Source: Bacteroidales bacterium
Lineage (GTDB): Bacteria > Bacteroidota > Bacteroidia > Bacteroidales > PXBB01
Assembly: GCA_028698995.1 (NCBI GenBank)
Contig: JAQVVM010000041.1
Span: forward strand, 1 to 42,717
Direction of reading: 5' to 3'
DNA: 42,717 bases
Position 1 is the first letter of the stretch; each line of letters opens with the position of its first letter. The translations under genes and the position numbers were made by a program. Of this stretch, positions 32,299 to 41,332 are shown piece by piece. A model generated the notes under the pieces. That model searched no databases and was not told the origin of the DNA. It worked only from the letters and a program-made list of their open reading frames with translations.

Positions 32299-33540
32299 TT
32301 AACCTTTTTTATAAACTATGGCAACGAGTGACTTATCATCACCACCCATATTTATACTAAGGCCATAAGGACGATCAGGATTAATGGTAATCTGTGAATC
32401 GCCTGCTTTGCCGGTAAGCTGTTCCCAAATGGTAACTGCCTGATGCACTCCTGTAGCTCCAGTTGGATGCCCCCAACCAATGAGACCTCCAGTAGTATTA
32501 AAAGGCACTTTACCGCTTCTTGAAGTATTACCATCAAGCACAAAATCAATTCCTTTACCATATTCAGCAAAACCGATGGCTTCAATAGCCATAATACCTG
32601 CAATTGTGAAACAGTCGTGGGTTTCAACAGTAGCAATCATATCTTTTTCAATACCGGCTGAAGCTAAAGCTTTTTCAACGGCATTTTTTGTTGCAACCAA
32701 TTTAGTAAGGTCTTCAGGAGCTTTTGTTATATCGTCTGATGCCTGTCCGAAGCTAATCACTTCAACAGCGTCACTTTTAGAAATGCCACATCTTTTTAAG
32801 CCTTCCTCCGAAACAATAGCAATAGCAGAAGCGCCATCAGAAACTTTTGAGCAATCAAATACATTAAGCGCATCGACAAAACCTTTTGGATTAGGTTTAC
32901 TCATACCTAAAGCAGTAAGGTCTTTTACTGTATTGTGATATTCCTGAGCAGTAGGACAAAGGCGTGCATTTTCAATAGCATTTTTAAACCATTGAGCCAT
33001 AGCAGCACGTGTTTTTTCTTCACCAAATTTAGCTGCATAAGCTTTAGATCTGTCGCTGAATTTTCCGGGGAAGAAATATGCATGTCCATCTTTACGTTCT
33101 TTAGCCCAACCAGCAGCTGCAAGTATATCAGCCCCATAAATTGCTTTAACAGTATTCTGTACTTCAACACCAAGAACAAGTACCACCTCCGCAGTTTCAG
33201 CAAGAACAGATCGAATTCCTGTTACAAGAGCCAAAGCACCAGACCCACAAGCTCCTTCTACTCTAACTGTTGGTTTGAATCTTAGACCTTCATCAATAAA
33301 TGGGACAAAAGCAGCTAGATTTCCCTGTGCATTAAAACGAGAAGCAATAAAATTACCGATAACGGCTTCATCAACGTTTTGTGCACCACCAATAGCTTTT
33401 AAAACACCCTGCCCTGCTTCTTTCATGTATTCTTCAAGACCCGGACGTTCTTTCTTTGGGTTAAATTCTTTTCTTCCGGTACCCATTGAAATGGTGTTGT
33501 AACCGGCTACCATATATATTTTTCTACGTAGTTTTGTCAT
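32299..33540 (-). CDS. SCP2-type thiolase (acetyl-CoA acetyltransferase-like)
   Basis: This 413-residue cytoplasmic thiolase would cleave acetoacetyl-CoA (or another 3-ketoacyl-CoA) to acetyl-CoA, or run the condensation. The nucleophile is Cys98 in EGACGSG; the other active-site motifs are ETHDCFT and GGLIGWGHPTGATG. The HDCF pattern and length place it with SCP-x/SCP2-type thiolases instead of classical AtoB. It is the last gene of the buk-crotonase-dehydrogenase-thiolase operon, 13 bp after the dehydrogenase stop, and has the only strong Shine-Dalgarno sequence I found in the cluster. Substrate chain length is not certain. Confidence 0.9.
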   Translation of the reverse strand: MTKLRRKIYMVAGYNTISMGTGRKEFNPKKERPGLEEYMKEAGQGVLKAIGGAQNVDEAVIGNFIASRFNAQGNLAAFVPFIDEGLRFKPTVRVEGACGSGALALVTGIRSVLAETAEVVLVLGVEVQNTVKAIYGADILAAAGWAKERKDGHAYFFPGKFSDRSKAYAAKFGEEKTRAAMAQWFKNAIENARLCPTAQEYHNTVKDLTALGMSKPNPKGFVDALNVFDCSKVSDGASAIAIVSEEGLKRCGISKSDAVEVISFGQASDDITKAPEDLTKLVATKNAVEKALASAGIEKDMIATVETHDCFTIAGIMAIEAIGFAEYGKGIDFVLDGNTSRSGKVPFNTTGGLIGWGHPTGATGVHQAVTIWEQLTGKAGDSQITINPDRPYGLSINMGGDDKSLVAIVYKKG

Positions 33541-33548
33541 AATATATT

Positions 33549-33556
33549 CCTCCTTA
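33549..33556 (-). promoter_or_regulatory. Strong Shine-Dalgarno of the thiolase gene inside the preceding stop
   Basis: The minus strand reads TAAGGAGG, with TAA being the stop of the upstream dehydrogenase and the SD core 8 bases before the thiolase ATG. Other starts in this window lack such sites, as expected in Bacteroidota. Confidence 0.7.
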
Positions 33557-34891
33557 AATTAAATAATCATTAATAGGGCCATATGCATGGAAAAATCCAG
33601 TAAGCAATACCGTGTTTACATCATTTTCGTTTAATGCAACGTTGTCAGCAACAAGCTTTAGGCCAATATCTTTTGAACGCTTGGCATAATCACGTGCTAA
33701 TTCGCCACCCATTGTTTCTGTAGCTTTCAATTCATTAAAATAGGTTATAAAAATAGATTCTTTATCCTTATTACCCACAACTGCTTTCCATGGTTGAATA
33801 GAAAGTGGTAACTTTCCGAGAGCGTCATCACACTTGGTTTGTATATCCGTAATTAAAGTGTACGATTTTGAATTAATGTTATAAACAGCCACTGGTTTTC
33901 CTTTTTCATATTTAAGGAAACCGTCTTTTTGAGAGCCGTCAGAATTCTGACCACCTCTCACACCTAATTCAAGCATTTTATCGAGAAGGTTACTGTGCAG
34001 GTCTTCGTCTTTTAAATAGGGATTCATTACACTCATAATATACTGACACACATCTATTCCCACATAATCAATAAGCTGAAAAATACCCATAGGGCGAATC
34101 AGAAAATCCTGAGTTATTTTATTTATTATATAAAGAGCTTCAGGGAAAGTGAATTTATTAGTCAATTTCTCGGTTTGCTCTATTCCATAGAGGGCATCAC
34201 GCATAAAATGTCCATTACCAATAAAACCTGCATAATCATTTGAAGGTACAACAATTTTCTTAAGATTCTTTGCCAGCATGAGTGCAAATTCAACAAGTTC
34301 TGCATCTGCATTAGCAGGCTTAATTATTTCAACAAGTTTTTGTATGGCAGGCGGGTTATAAAAGTGAACACCTAATACCCTGCCACCCAAATTGGCTTTT
34401 GAATCAATCAGTTTAATCGGAATGGAAGAAGTATTGGTACAGAACCATGGTGATTTTTTGTTGTTTTGGTTAATCTGGGAAAAGACTTTAACCTTTAGGT
34501 CCGGGTCTTCTTTAATAGCTTCGAAAATCACAGTGGAATCGTAAGCTGCTTCTATATTAAGAGTAGGTCTAACAATAAATAAAACATCTTCAACATATTG
34601 GTTAATTATATCACTATTGTCAATAAGATCTTTTCGGTCTTTATACACATCTCTTAGGCCTACAATCTTTTTTTCAGCAGCTTTTAAAATTTGAGTTTTA
34701 AGATACTTCATCAGACCCTTTAATCCTTCACTGGATGTATCCATAGCATTAAGAACAAAGAGCTTCCCTTTGTTTTCGGGTTTAAGACTAAGGTCGGCCA
34801 TTTCTATGGCAGTGAGTAGCAGAATACCGCTACCCATCTTACCGGCAGCCCCTAACACAGTAACATTTTGCAATTTTTCGGTGTAATTCAT
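33554..34891 (-). CDS. 3-hydroxyacyl-CoA dehydrogenase
   Basis: This 445-residue enzyme oxidises 3-hydroxyacyl-CoA (probably 3-hydroxybutyryl-CoA) to the 3-keto form with NAD(P). The Rossmann loop is GAAGKMGSG at residues 14-22, and catalytic His176 lies in VHFYNPP, with the paired C-terminal domain (DYAGFIGNGHFMRDALYGIEQ, then IRPMGIFQLIDYVGID). It is longer than the usual 280-residue Hbd because of a long insertion in the N-terminal domain and an extra C-terminal region (from about residue 325). GAAGK in place of GxGxxG suggests diverged cofactor binding. Its stop forms part of the thiolase ribosome-binding site. The crotonase gene lies 190 bp upstream. Confidence 0.88.
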   Translation of the reverse strand: MNYTEKLQNVTVLGAAGKMGSGILLLTAIEMADLSLKPENKGKLFVLNAMDTSSEGLKGLMKYLKTQILKAAEKKIVGLRDVYKDRKDLIDNSDIINQYVEDVLFIVRPTLNIEAAYDSTVIFEAIKEDPDLKVKVFSQINQNNKKSPWFCTNTSSIPIKLIDSKANLGGRVLGVHFYNPPAIQKLVEIIKPANADAELVEFALMLAKNLKKIVVPSNDYAGFIGNGHFMRDALYGIEQTEKLTNKFTFPEALYIINKITQDFLIRPMGIFQLIDYVGIDVCQYIMSVMNPYLKDEDLHSNLLDKMLELGVRGGQNSDGSQKDGFLKYEKGKPVAVYNINSKSYTLITDIQTKCDDALGKLPLSIQPWKAVVGNKDKESIFITYFNELKATETMGGELARDYAKRSKDIGLKLVADNVALNENDVNTVLLTGFFHAYGPINDYLI

Positions 34892-35081
34892 ATATTATTA
34901 TTTTTAGTGAGTATTAAATTAATTATGGGGTTCTTATTAATGAATTCATATGAGCACTAAATCACAAATTCCAATTCTTGGACAACTTGAAAAAATAAAA
35001 AAAACAGTAAAAAAGTTTCTAACATCATGACCTTAAATTTGAATATCGTTTGACATTTTAGATGCTTTATGCTTGATTTTT

Positions 35082-35855
35082 TTACCAATTAGGTTTTCTT
35101 TTTTCGAGAAAAGCCCTCATACCTTCTTCACCTTCATTTCCGGCACCGAATAATGTAGCAAATTCACTGGATTCAAGATGACAACCCGCTTCAAAATCAG
35201 TAAGTAATCCCGTTCTGGTTACATATTTAACTTTTTTCACTGCCTGTGGTCCTTTGGAAGCAATTTTTCTGGCAATATTAACAGTTTCTTCTATCAGTTT
35301 GTCTGCTTCAACAACTTTCTGTACCAATCCAATTCTATAAGCTTCATCTGCGTTTATCATATCCGCTGTATAAAGCAAATATAACGCATTTGATAAGCCA
35401 ACAAGTCTGGCTAGTCTTTGTGTTCCAGCATAACCGGGAATAAGACCAAGGTTTACTTCAGGTTGTCCAAATTTGGCAAAGCTACTTGCAATTCTGAAAT
35501 CACAGGCCATGGCAAGTTCACATCCACCACCTAATGCAAAACCATTAACTGCTGCAATAACAGGGATATTAAGGTTTTCAATGGCATTAAAAGTGCATTG
35601 CCCTTTTTTTGAAAATTCTGTTCCCTGCTCTTTATCCATGCCCGACATTTCGGCAATATCTGCTCCAGCAACAAATGCTTTTCCTTCACCTGTTAGAATG
35701 AGTACTTTAATATCATTTCTGAGAGACAATTCGTTCAACATATTATTCATCTCAACAAAAAAAGCTGAATTCAAAGCGTTCATGGCCTGAGGACGACTGA
35801 TGGTAATGATACCAATATTGTCCTGAATATCAAGTTTTAAAATTTCATAATTCAT
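35082..35855 (-). CDS. Enoyl-CoA hydratase/isomerase (crotonase-like)
   Basis: This 257-residue crotonase hydrates crotonyl-CoA to 3-hydroxybutyryl-CoA or the reverse. The oxyanion-hole segments are GKAFVAGADIAEM and NGFALGGGCELAMACD, with catalytic Glu113 and Glu133 (GQPEVNLGLIPG). Both acids are retained, which favours hydratase activity over ligase- or lyase-type relatives. It lies 42 bp downstream of butyrate kinase and 190 bp upstream of the dehydrogenase; that 190-bp gap has no clear promoter or terminator, so one operon is likely but not proven. Confidence 0.93.
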   Translation of the reverse strand: MNYEILKLDIQDNIGIITISRPQAMNALNSAFFVEMNNMLNELSLRNDIKVLILTGEGKAFVAGADIAEMSGMDKEQGTEFSKKGQCTFNAIENLNIPVIAAVNGFALGGGCELAMACDFRIASSFAKFGQPEVNLGLIPGYAGTQRLARLVGLSNALYLLYTADMINADEAYRIGLVQKVVEADKLIEETVNIARKIASKGPQAVKKVKYVTRTGLLTDFEAGCHLESSEFATLFGAGNEGEEGMRAFLEKRKPNW

Positions 35856-35897
35856 AGTTTTGGATTTAAATTAATAATAATTAAATTGAATAAAAGT

Positions 35898-36971
35898 TTA
35901 CACATATTCTTTTACGACAATCTCTTCATTAAGCACCAGATGTGCATTAAGAGCTAATGCTTCCATCTCGCCTTCACCAGGGTAAACTTTAACAGGTCCG
36001 AGATGAGCAACCCTCTCAGTAATAGCATCAGTAATGAAATGCCCATAAGCCAGACCTCCGGTAAGTAAAATTCCATCAACATTGCCCTTTAAAACAGTGC
36101 TCAATGCTCCAATTTCCTTGGCTACCTGATATGAGATGGCAGAATAAATAAGTTTTGCATAAGTATCTCCATTTTCAATTCTTTTTTCTACCTGAATGGC
36201 ATCATTTGTCCCCAAATAAGCAGACAATCCACCTTTGCCTTTAATTTTTTTTAATATTTCAGCTTTCGAATACTTACCCGAAAAACAGAGTTCGACAAGT
36301 TGACCAACTGGAACACCACCACTTCTCTCAGGAGACATAGGACCATCACCGTTGAGGCCATTATTAACATCTATAACCCTTCCATGTGCGTGTGCACCTA
36401 CTGAAATACCGCCACCCATGTGAGCTACAATTACATTAACATCTTCATATTTTAATTTGAGTTCCTTTGCATAAGTTCGTGCAATGGCTTTTTGGTTTAG
36501 CGTATGTAAAAAACTTTTTCGTGGTAACTCAGGCATTCCTGAAATACGTGCAATATCTTCCATTTCATCAACGCAGGTCGGGTCGACAATTATTGCTAAA
36601 ATATCTGGGTTGATTTCCTTGGCCAGCGCATAAGCAATAACACCGCCGAGGTTTGACTCGTGCTCGCCCATTGGATTGCGGATATCCCTTAACATGGCTT
36701 CATTAACTTTATAAACACCACCCTCTATGGGTTTCAACAACCCCCCTCTACCCACAACAATATTTATTGTATTTAGATTTATGCCAGAAGTTAAAAGCAC
36801 TTCTTTAATCATATTTTTTCGATACTCAAACTGATCTGCAATTCTTTCAAATTTTGCCAACTCTTCCTGTTCGTGTTTAACATTCATCAAAAATATTTCC
36901 TTGCGATTATTGTAAACAGCAATTTTTGTTGAAGTAGAACCCGGATTTACAACCAATATGAATCTTTCCAT
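35898..36971 (-). CDS. buk: Butyrate kinase
   Basis: This 357-residue ASKHA-fold kinase converts butyryl phosphate and ADP to butyrate and ATP, or activates butyrate or a branched-chain acid in reverse. The phosphate-1 loop NPGSTSTK (Asn9 to Lys16) is intact, as are VGRGG, IIVDPTCVDEM, IVAHMGGGISVG, NNGLNGDGPMSPERSGG and the adenosine motif GGLAYGHFI. It is the first gene of the minus-strand operon, divergent from icmF. Phosphotransbutyrylase is not in the window. Preference for butyrate or isobutyrate cannot be told from sequence; both are accepted by many members. Confidence 0.94.
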   Translation of the reverse strand: MERFILVVNPGSTSTKIAVYNNRKEIFLMNVKHEQEELAKFERIADQFEYRKNMIKEVLLTSGINLNTINIVVGRGGLLKPIEGGVYKVNEAMLRDIRNPMGEHESNLGGVIAYALAKEINPDILAIIVDPTCVDEMEDIARISGMPELPRKSFLHTLNQKAIARTYAKELKLKYEDVNVIVAHMGGGISVGAHAHGRVIDVNNGLNGDGPMSPERSGGVPVGQLVELCFSGKYSKAEILKKIKGKGGLSAYLGTNDAIQVEKRIENGDTYAKLIYSAISYQVAKEIGALSTVLKGNVDGILLTGGLAYGHFITDAITERVAHLGPVKVYPGEGEMEALALNAHLVLNEEIVVKEYV

Positions 36972-37185
36972 TTTATTTAATTAAATTGATAAAAACATTT
37001 GCAAATATTTAAAATGATATAATAGAGAAATATTTATTCAATAAATAAATTCTCATCTACATTTTATATAATAATATAGATAAGCAAAAATAAAAAAAAA
37101 TAGTTTATATTATTTTTTTTTATTCTTAAAAACAATTAATTTTACATGGAAATTAACTATAAATCATTTATTACAAAACAAACGT
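36972..37185. other. Divergent spacer between buk and icmF
   Basis: These 214 bases are extremely AT-rich, with poly-A and poly-T tracts that suggest curvature. I find no exact TAnnTTTG for either gene; the nearest for buk is AATATTTG on the minus strand near 36995-37005. No cobalamin riboswitch or B12-box-like conserved block is visible. Both promoters should lie here. Confidence 0.5.
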
Positions 37186-40100
37186 ATGATTTCTAACAAC
37201 AGCTATAAGCCACAAAATCACATAAGAATTGTTACCGCAACATCATTATTTGACGGACATGATGCTTCTATCAATGTGATGCGAAGAATAATCCAATCAA
37301 CAGGCGCAGAGGTGATACATCTGGGGCACAACCGTTCAGTTCATGAAATAGTTGAATGTGCTATTCAGGAAGATGTACAAGCCGTTGCAATTACCTCATA
37401 TCAAGGTGGTCATATCGAGTTTTTTAAATATATGTATGACCAATTTAAGGAAAAAGGATTTGGCCATATAAAGATTTTTGGTGGTGGTGGTGGTGTAATT
37501 TTACCTGATGAGATAGAAGAACTTGAAAACTATGGTATAACCCGATTATATTCACCTGATGATGGCAGGGCCATGGGTTTGCAGGGTATGATAAATGATG
37601 TTTTGATGAAATCAGATTTTCCAAGAGGCAAGGATGAGACCATTGACTTAAGTGAAATTGAAAAACAAGATTTTAAAGCTATTTCAAAGCTCATTTCAGC
37701 CGTTGAAAATTTTCCGGACGAGATAAACAATCTGGTTTCTGAATTAGATAAAAAGGCATCAATTTCAAAAGTGCCTGTTCTGGGTGTAACAGGTACCGGA
37801 GGATCAGGCAAATCTTCTCTTGTTGATGAAATTATAAGGCGCTTTTCATTAGATTTTGAAGATAAAAAAATAGGTATCATCTGCGTTGACCCATCCAAAC
37901 GTAAAACCGGCGGTGCACTTCTGGGAGACAGAATAAGGATGAATGCTATAAACAGTCCCAATATTTATGTACGCTCCATGGCTACGCGCCAATCAAATCT
38001 TGCCTTGTCAAAATATGTGAGGGAAGCTGTCAACATTCTGAAAGTTGCTGGGTTCGATTTGGTCATTCTTGAAACTTCCGGTATTGGTCAGTCAGATACT
38101 GAAATTGTTGAGCATAGCGACTTGTGTTTATATGTGATGACACCTGATTTTGGAGCACCTTCACAATTAGAAAAAATTGATATGCTCGAATACGCAGATA
38201 TCATAGCCCTTAACAAGTTTGATAAACGAGGCGGATTGGATGCATTGAAGGATGTAAAAAAACAATTTCAGAGAAACCATCAGTTATTTGATAAAAGCCC
38301 TGATAATATGCCTGTTTATGGAACAGTTGCCTCTCAATTCAATGACAGTGGTGTAAACCATTTTTATGAGGCGCTCATCAATTTGTTGAATAATAAACTT
38401 GGAACCGAATTTCAAATTCACAACAAAAACATCGGTGAGGTTACGAATAAAATATATATTATCCCCTCTCAACGCGTAAGGTATTTGTCTGAAATTTCTG
38501 AAACTGTAAGAAATTATAATATATGGACAGAAAGACAATCTGAGATAGCTCAACAGATGTATTCTCTTAAACAAAGCATGGATGCTTTAAAGAGTGAGAA
38601 ATCACAGGGTAATGAAATTATTCTGCAAACGCTTAACAATAAATACGAAGAATTTAAAGCACTGCTTGATAGCAGAAATCAAAAAATTTTACAGAACTGG
38701 GAAAATAAAATTAAATCTTATAAGGATGAATATTACATTTTTAAGGTAAGGGAAAAGGAAATTAAAATTTCAACACACACAAAAACGCTTTCACACCTTG
38801 AAATTCCAAAGATTTCACTTCCGAAATACAAGGCATGGGGAGATATTTTAAAATGGAACCTTAAAGAGAATGTACCTGGTGAATATCCATTTGTTGCAGG
38901 TGTATTCCCTTTTAAAAGAGAGGGGGAAGATCCTACACGTATGTTTGCAGGAGAAGGTGGCCCCGAAAGAACAAATAAACGTTTTCATTATTTATCTAAA
39001 GGCATGCCTGCAAAAAGGCTTTCTACAGCATTTGACTCTGTGACATTATATGGCAATAACCCTGATTTAAGGCCTGACATCTTTGGAAAAATTGGCAATT
39101 CAGGTGTCTCTATTTGCTGTCTGGATGATGCCAAGAAATTATATTCAGGATTTAACCTGTGCAGCCCCCATACATCGGTTTCAATGACCATCAACGGTCC
39201 TGCTCCTATGCTCGTTGGTTATTTTATGAATGCAGCAATTGATCAACAATGTGAAATCTACATCAGAGAAAATGGTCTAGAAAACGCAGTGAATGAAAAA
39301 ATAAATAAACTTTACAGGGACAAAGGTATTGAAAGACCTGTCTATCAGGGAGAACTTCCCGAGGGAAATGACGGATTAGGATTGATGTTACTTGGTGTTA
39401 CGGGAGATGAAGTACTACCAAAAGATATTTATGAAAACATTAAAAAGTGTACTTTATCAGTAGTTCGGGGAACTGTTCAGGCTGATATCCTTAAGGAAGA
39501 TCAGGGACAGAATACCTGCATTTTTTCTACAGATTTCTCACTAAAGCTCATGGGGGATGTTCAAGAGTTTTTCATCAATAATGATGTAAGAAATTTTTAT
39601 TCTGTATCCATTTCCGGTTACCATATTGCAGAAGCAGGAGCCAATCCAATTTCGCAACTCGCCTTTACTTTAGCAAATGGCTTCACATATGTAGAATACT
39701 ATCTTTCAAGAGGCATGGATATTGATAAATTTGCCCCCAATCTATCCTTTTTCTTTTCAAATGGGATAGATATTGAATTCTCCGTTATAGGTCGTGTTGC
39801 TCGAAGTATCTGGGCTAAAACCATTAAGAATAAATATAAAGGCAACTCGCGTTCTCAACAACTAAAATACCATATACAAACATCCGGACGTTCTCTTCAT
39901 GCACAGGAAATCGGATTTAATGATATACGCACCACACTCCAGGCTATATATGCCATTTATGATAATTGCAATTCTTTACATACCAATGCTTATGATGAAG
40001 CCATAACCACACCAACAGAAGAATCTGTACGCAGAGCAATGGCCATTCAAATGATAATCAATCATGAATTGGGTCTGGCAAAAAATCAGAACCCTCTTCA

Positions 40101-40566
40101 AGGTTCATTTATTATTGAAGAACTTACAGAACTTGTGGAAGAAGCAGTATTATCAGAATTTGATCGGATTTCTGAAAGAGGTGGCGTTCTGGGAGCTATG
40201 GAAACAGCCTATCAGCGAAGTAAAATTCAGGAAGAATCCCTTTATTATGAAAATCTTAAACATACAGGAGAATTACCAATAATGGGAGTTAATACATTCC
40301 TTTCATCTGAAGGCTCTCCCACTATTTTACCACAGGAAGTAATCCGTTCGACTCCTATTGAAAAGCAATATCAGATTGACATGCTTAATCGTCTACACAA
40401 ATTCAATAAAGAAAAATCTGAAATTGCTATTAATAATTTAAAGTTATGTGCTTTAAAGAATGAAAACATTTTTGAACAAATGATGGAAGCATCTAAGTAT
40501 TGTTCATTAGGTCAGATTACTAAAGCACTTTATGAAGTTGGAGGGCAGTACAGGAGAAATATGTAG
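37186..40566 (+). CDS. icmF: Fused B12-dependent acyl-CoA mutase, IcmF type
   Basis: This 1126-residue fusion has three parts. Residues about 10-140 are the B12-binding domain ([12 protein letters not shown], with the lower-ligand His; then SYQGGH and GGGGGV). About 190-410 is a MeaB-like G-protein chaperone with [12 protein letters not shown] and NKFD. From about 550 it is the mutase barrel. Two residues fit isobutyryl-CoA/butyryl-CoA mutase, not methylmalonyl-CoA mutase: Phe587 in [12 protein letters not shown] and Gln775 in [11 protein letters not shown] occupy the positions that I align to the carboxylate-binding Tyr and Arg of methylmalonyl-CoA mutase. The middle linker (about 450-540) is coiled-coil-like. 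It is divergent from the butyrate operon, which supports isobutyryl/n-butyryl-CoA interconversion. Confidence 0.95.
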   Translation: MISNNSYKPQNHIRIVTATSLFDGHDASINVMRRIIQSTGAEVIHLGHNRSVHEIVECAIQEDVQAVAITSYQGGHIEFFKYMYDQFKEKGFGHIKIFGGGGGVILPDEIEELENYGITRLYSPDDGRAMGLQGMINDVLMKSDFPRGKDETIDLSEIEKQDFKAISKLISAVENFPDEINNLVSELDKKASISKVPVLGVTGTGGSGKSSLVDEIIRRFSLDFEDKKIGIICVDPSKRKTGGALLGDRIRMNAINSPNIYVRSMATRQSNLALSKYVREAVNILKVAGFDLVILETSGIGQSDTEIVEHSDLCLYVMTPDFGAPSQLEKIDMLEYADIIALNKFDKRGGLDALKDVKKQFQRNHQLFDKSPDNMPVYGTVASQFNDSGVNHFYEALINLLNNKLGTEFQIHNKNIGEVTNKIYIIPSQRVRYLSEISETVRNYNIWTERQSEIAQQMYSLKQSMDALKSEKSQGNEIILQTLNNKYEEFKALLDSRNQKILQNWENKIKSYKDEYYIFKVREKEIKISTHTKTLSHLEIPKISLPKYKAWGDILKWNLKENVPGEYPFVAGVFPFKREGEDPTRMFAGEGGPERTNKRFHYLSKGMPAKRLSTAFDSVTLYGNNPDLRPDIFGKIGNSGVSICCLDDAKKLYSGFNLCSPHTSVSMTINGPAPMLVGYFMNAAIDQQCEIYIRENGLENAVNEKINKLYRDKGIERPVYQGELPEGNDGLGLMLLGVTGDEVLPKDIYENIKKCTLSVVRGTVQADILKEDQGQNTCIFSTDFSLKLMGDVQEFFINNDVRNFYSVSISGYHIAEAGANPISQLAFTLANGFTYVEYYLSRGMDIDKFAPNLSFFFSNGIDIEFSVIGRVARSIWAKTIKNKYKGNSRSQQLKYHIQTSGRSLHAQEIGFNDIRTTLQAIYAIYDNCNSLHTNAYDEAITTPTEESVRRAMAIQMIINHELGLAKNQNPLQGSFIIEELTELVEEAVLSEFDRISERGGVLGAMETAYQRSKIQEESLYYENLKHTGELPIMGVNTFLSSEGSPTILPQEVIRSTPIEKQYQIDMLNRLHKFNKEKSEIAINNLKLCALKNENIFEQMMEASKYCSLGQITKALYEVGGQYRRNM

Positions 40567-40593
40567 TAAGACGGAAGCAAAGAACTAGGGTGC

Positions 40594-41301
40594 TTACATA
40601 TAAAACCGCCATGCACAGAAGTATGCATTAGGATGATTGTCTGGAGGACAAGCAATGCAATCTGTTTTAATTCTTTTATCTATAGTTTCGGCAAAAGTTC
40701 TGTATTCAACAATTCCTGCTGATTTACAAGGATAATCTTCAAGGCCTTTTCTTTTACGAGCTGATTGAACACGGCAATCCAACATACTGAAAATAAAACT
40801 GTCAGCAGTTTCTTCAGATATTTTTTGTTTGTTGATAGCAGCATATAAACGATATCCGAGAGCTTTTTTAAGGCCATCAAGTCCGGAATTTTCAGGTAAA
40901 TTAAGAAGTCTTTTTACAGACCAAGCCTCAAGAGGAGAGAATTGACCCCAACATGAATCATTGCAACGTTTAGCATCAAACATGCCATAAGCTTTTTCAA
41001 CAGCCTGAAACCAAATACCATCATTTGACAACCAATTGACAGCAACACCTTCTTTCAGAAATTCAAGTTCATTTTCAGACATTTGTAAAAGGAAATCCGG
41101 CACATTATCATTCACTTCAAAATTTAGGATTTTCGACAATCGTTTAAGCTGTGTATCGTAACTTTTATTACAGACCTCATGAAGTATTTCTAAAGCCTTT
41201 TCGCGTCCAAATTGATGTTGCACTTCACTATACCAAAGTGCATGATGCATCATTGAACGATGGAAGAAATCTAATATTATTTTAGCGGTTTCTAAATTCA
41301 A
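40594..41301 (-). CDS. DUF6125-like Cys-rich protein
   Basis: This 235-residue cytoplasmic protein matches a pattern I recall as DUF6125: a helical N-terminus (ALWYSEVQHQFGREKALE), WFQAVEKAYGMFDAKRCNDSCWGQFSPLEAW, and a Cys-rich end with LDCRVQSARKRKG, DYPCKSAG, and DCIACPPDNHPNAYFCAWRF. The last block could bind metal or a cluster. The start is TTG 41301, because the conserved-looking N-terminus lies before the first ATG. It lies between icmF (convergent, 27 bp) and the second kinase paralogue (31 bp downstream of that gene's stop), so it is probably cotranscribed with the paralogue. No catalytic function is assigned; a link to acyl-CoA or acid metabolism is suggested only by position. Confidence 0.72.
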   Translation of the reverse strand: MNLETAKIILDFFHRSMMHHALWYSEVQHQFGREKALEILHEVCNKSYDTQLKRLSKILNFEVNDNVPDFLLQMSENELEFLKEGVAVNWLSNDGIWFQAVEKAYGMFDAKRCNDSCWGQFSPLEAWSVKRLLNLPENSGLDGLKKALGYRLYAAINKQKISEETADSFIFSMLDCRVQSARKRKGLEDYPCKSAGIVEYRTFAETIDKRIKTDCIACPPDNHPNAYFCAWRFYM

Positions 41302-41332
41302 AATATTTGATTAAAGTTTAAATTACTGAGTA

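Noticed and set aside
36972..37185. Cobalamin riboswitch upstream of icmF
   Set aside because: The spacer is almost pure A/T with no conserved B12-box-like or multi-stem GC-rich structure.
37186..37330. Loss of the final Gly in the DxHxxG B12 motif of the mutase (DGHDAS)
   Set aside because: From memory, IcmF-type fusions commonly have Ala or Ser here, so this is typical of the family and not a defect.
40561..40610. Bidirectional terminator between icmF and the DUF6125-like gene
   Set aside because: Only GTAAG/CTTAC pair across about 20 bases, with no T-run; too weak to call.
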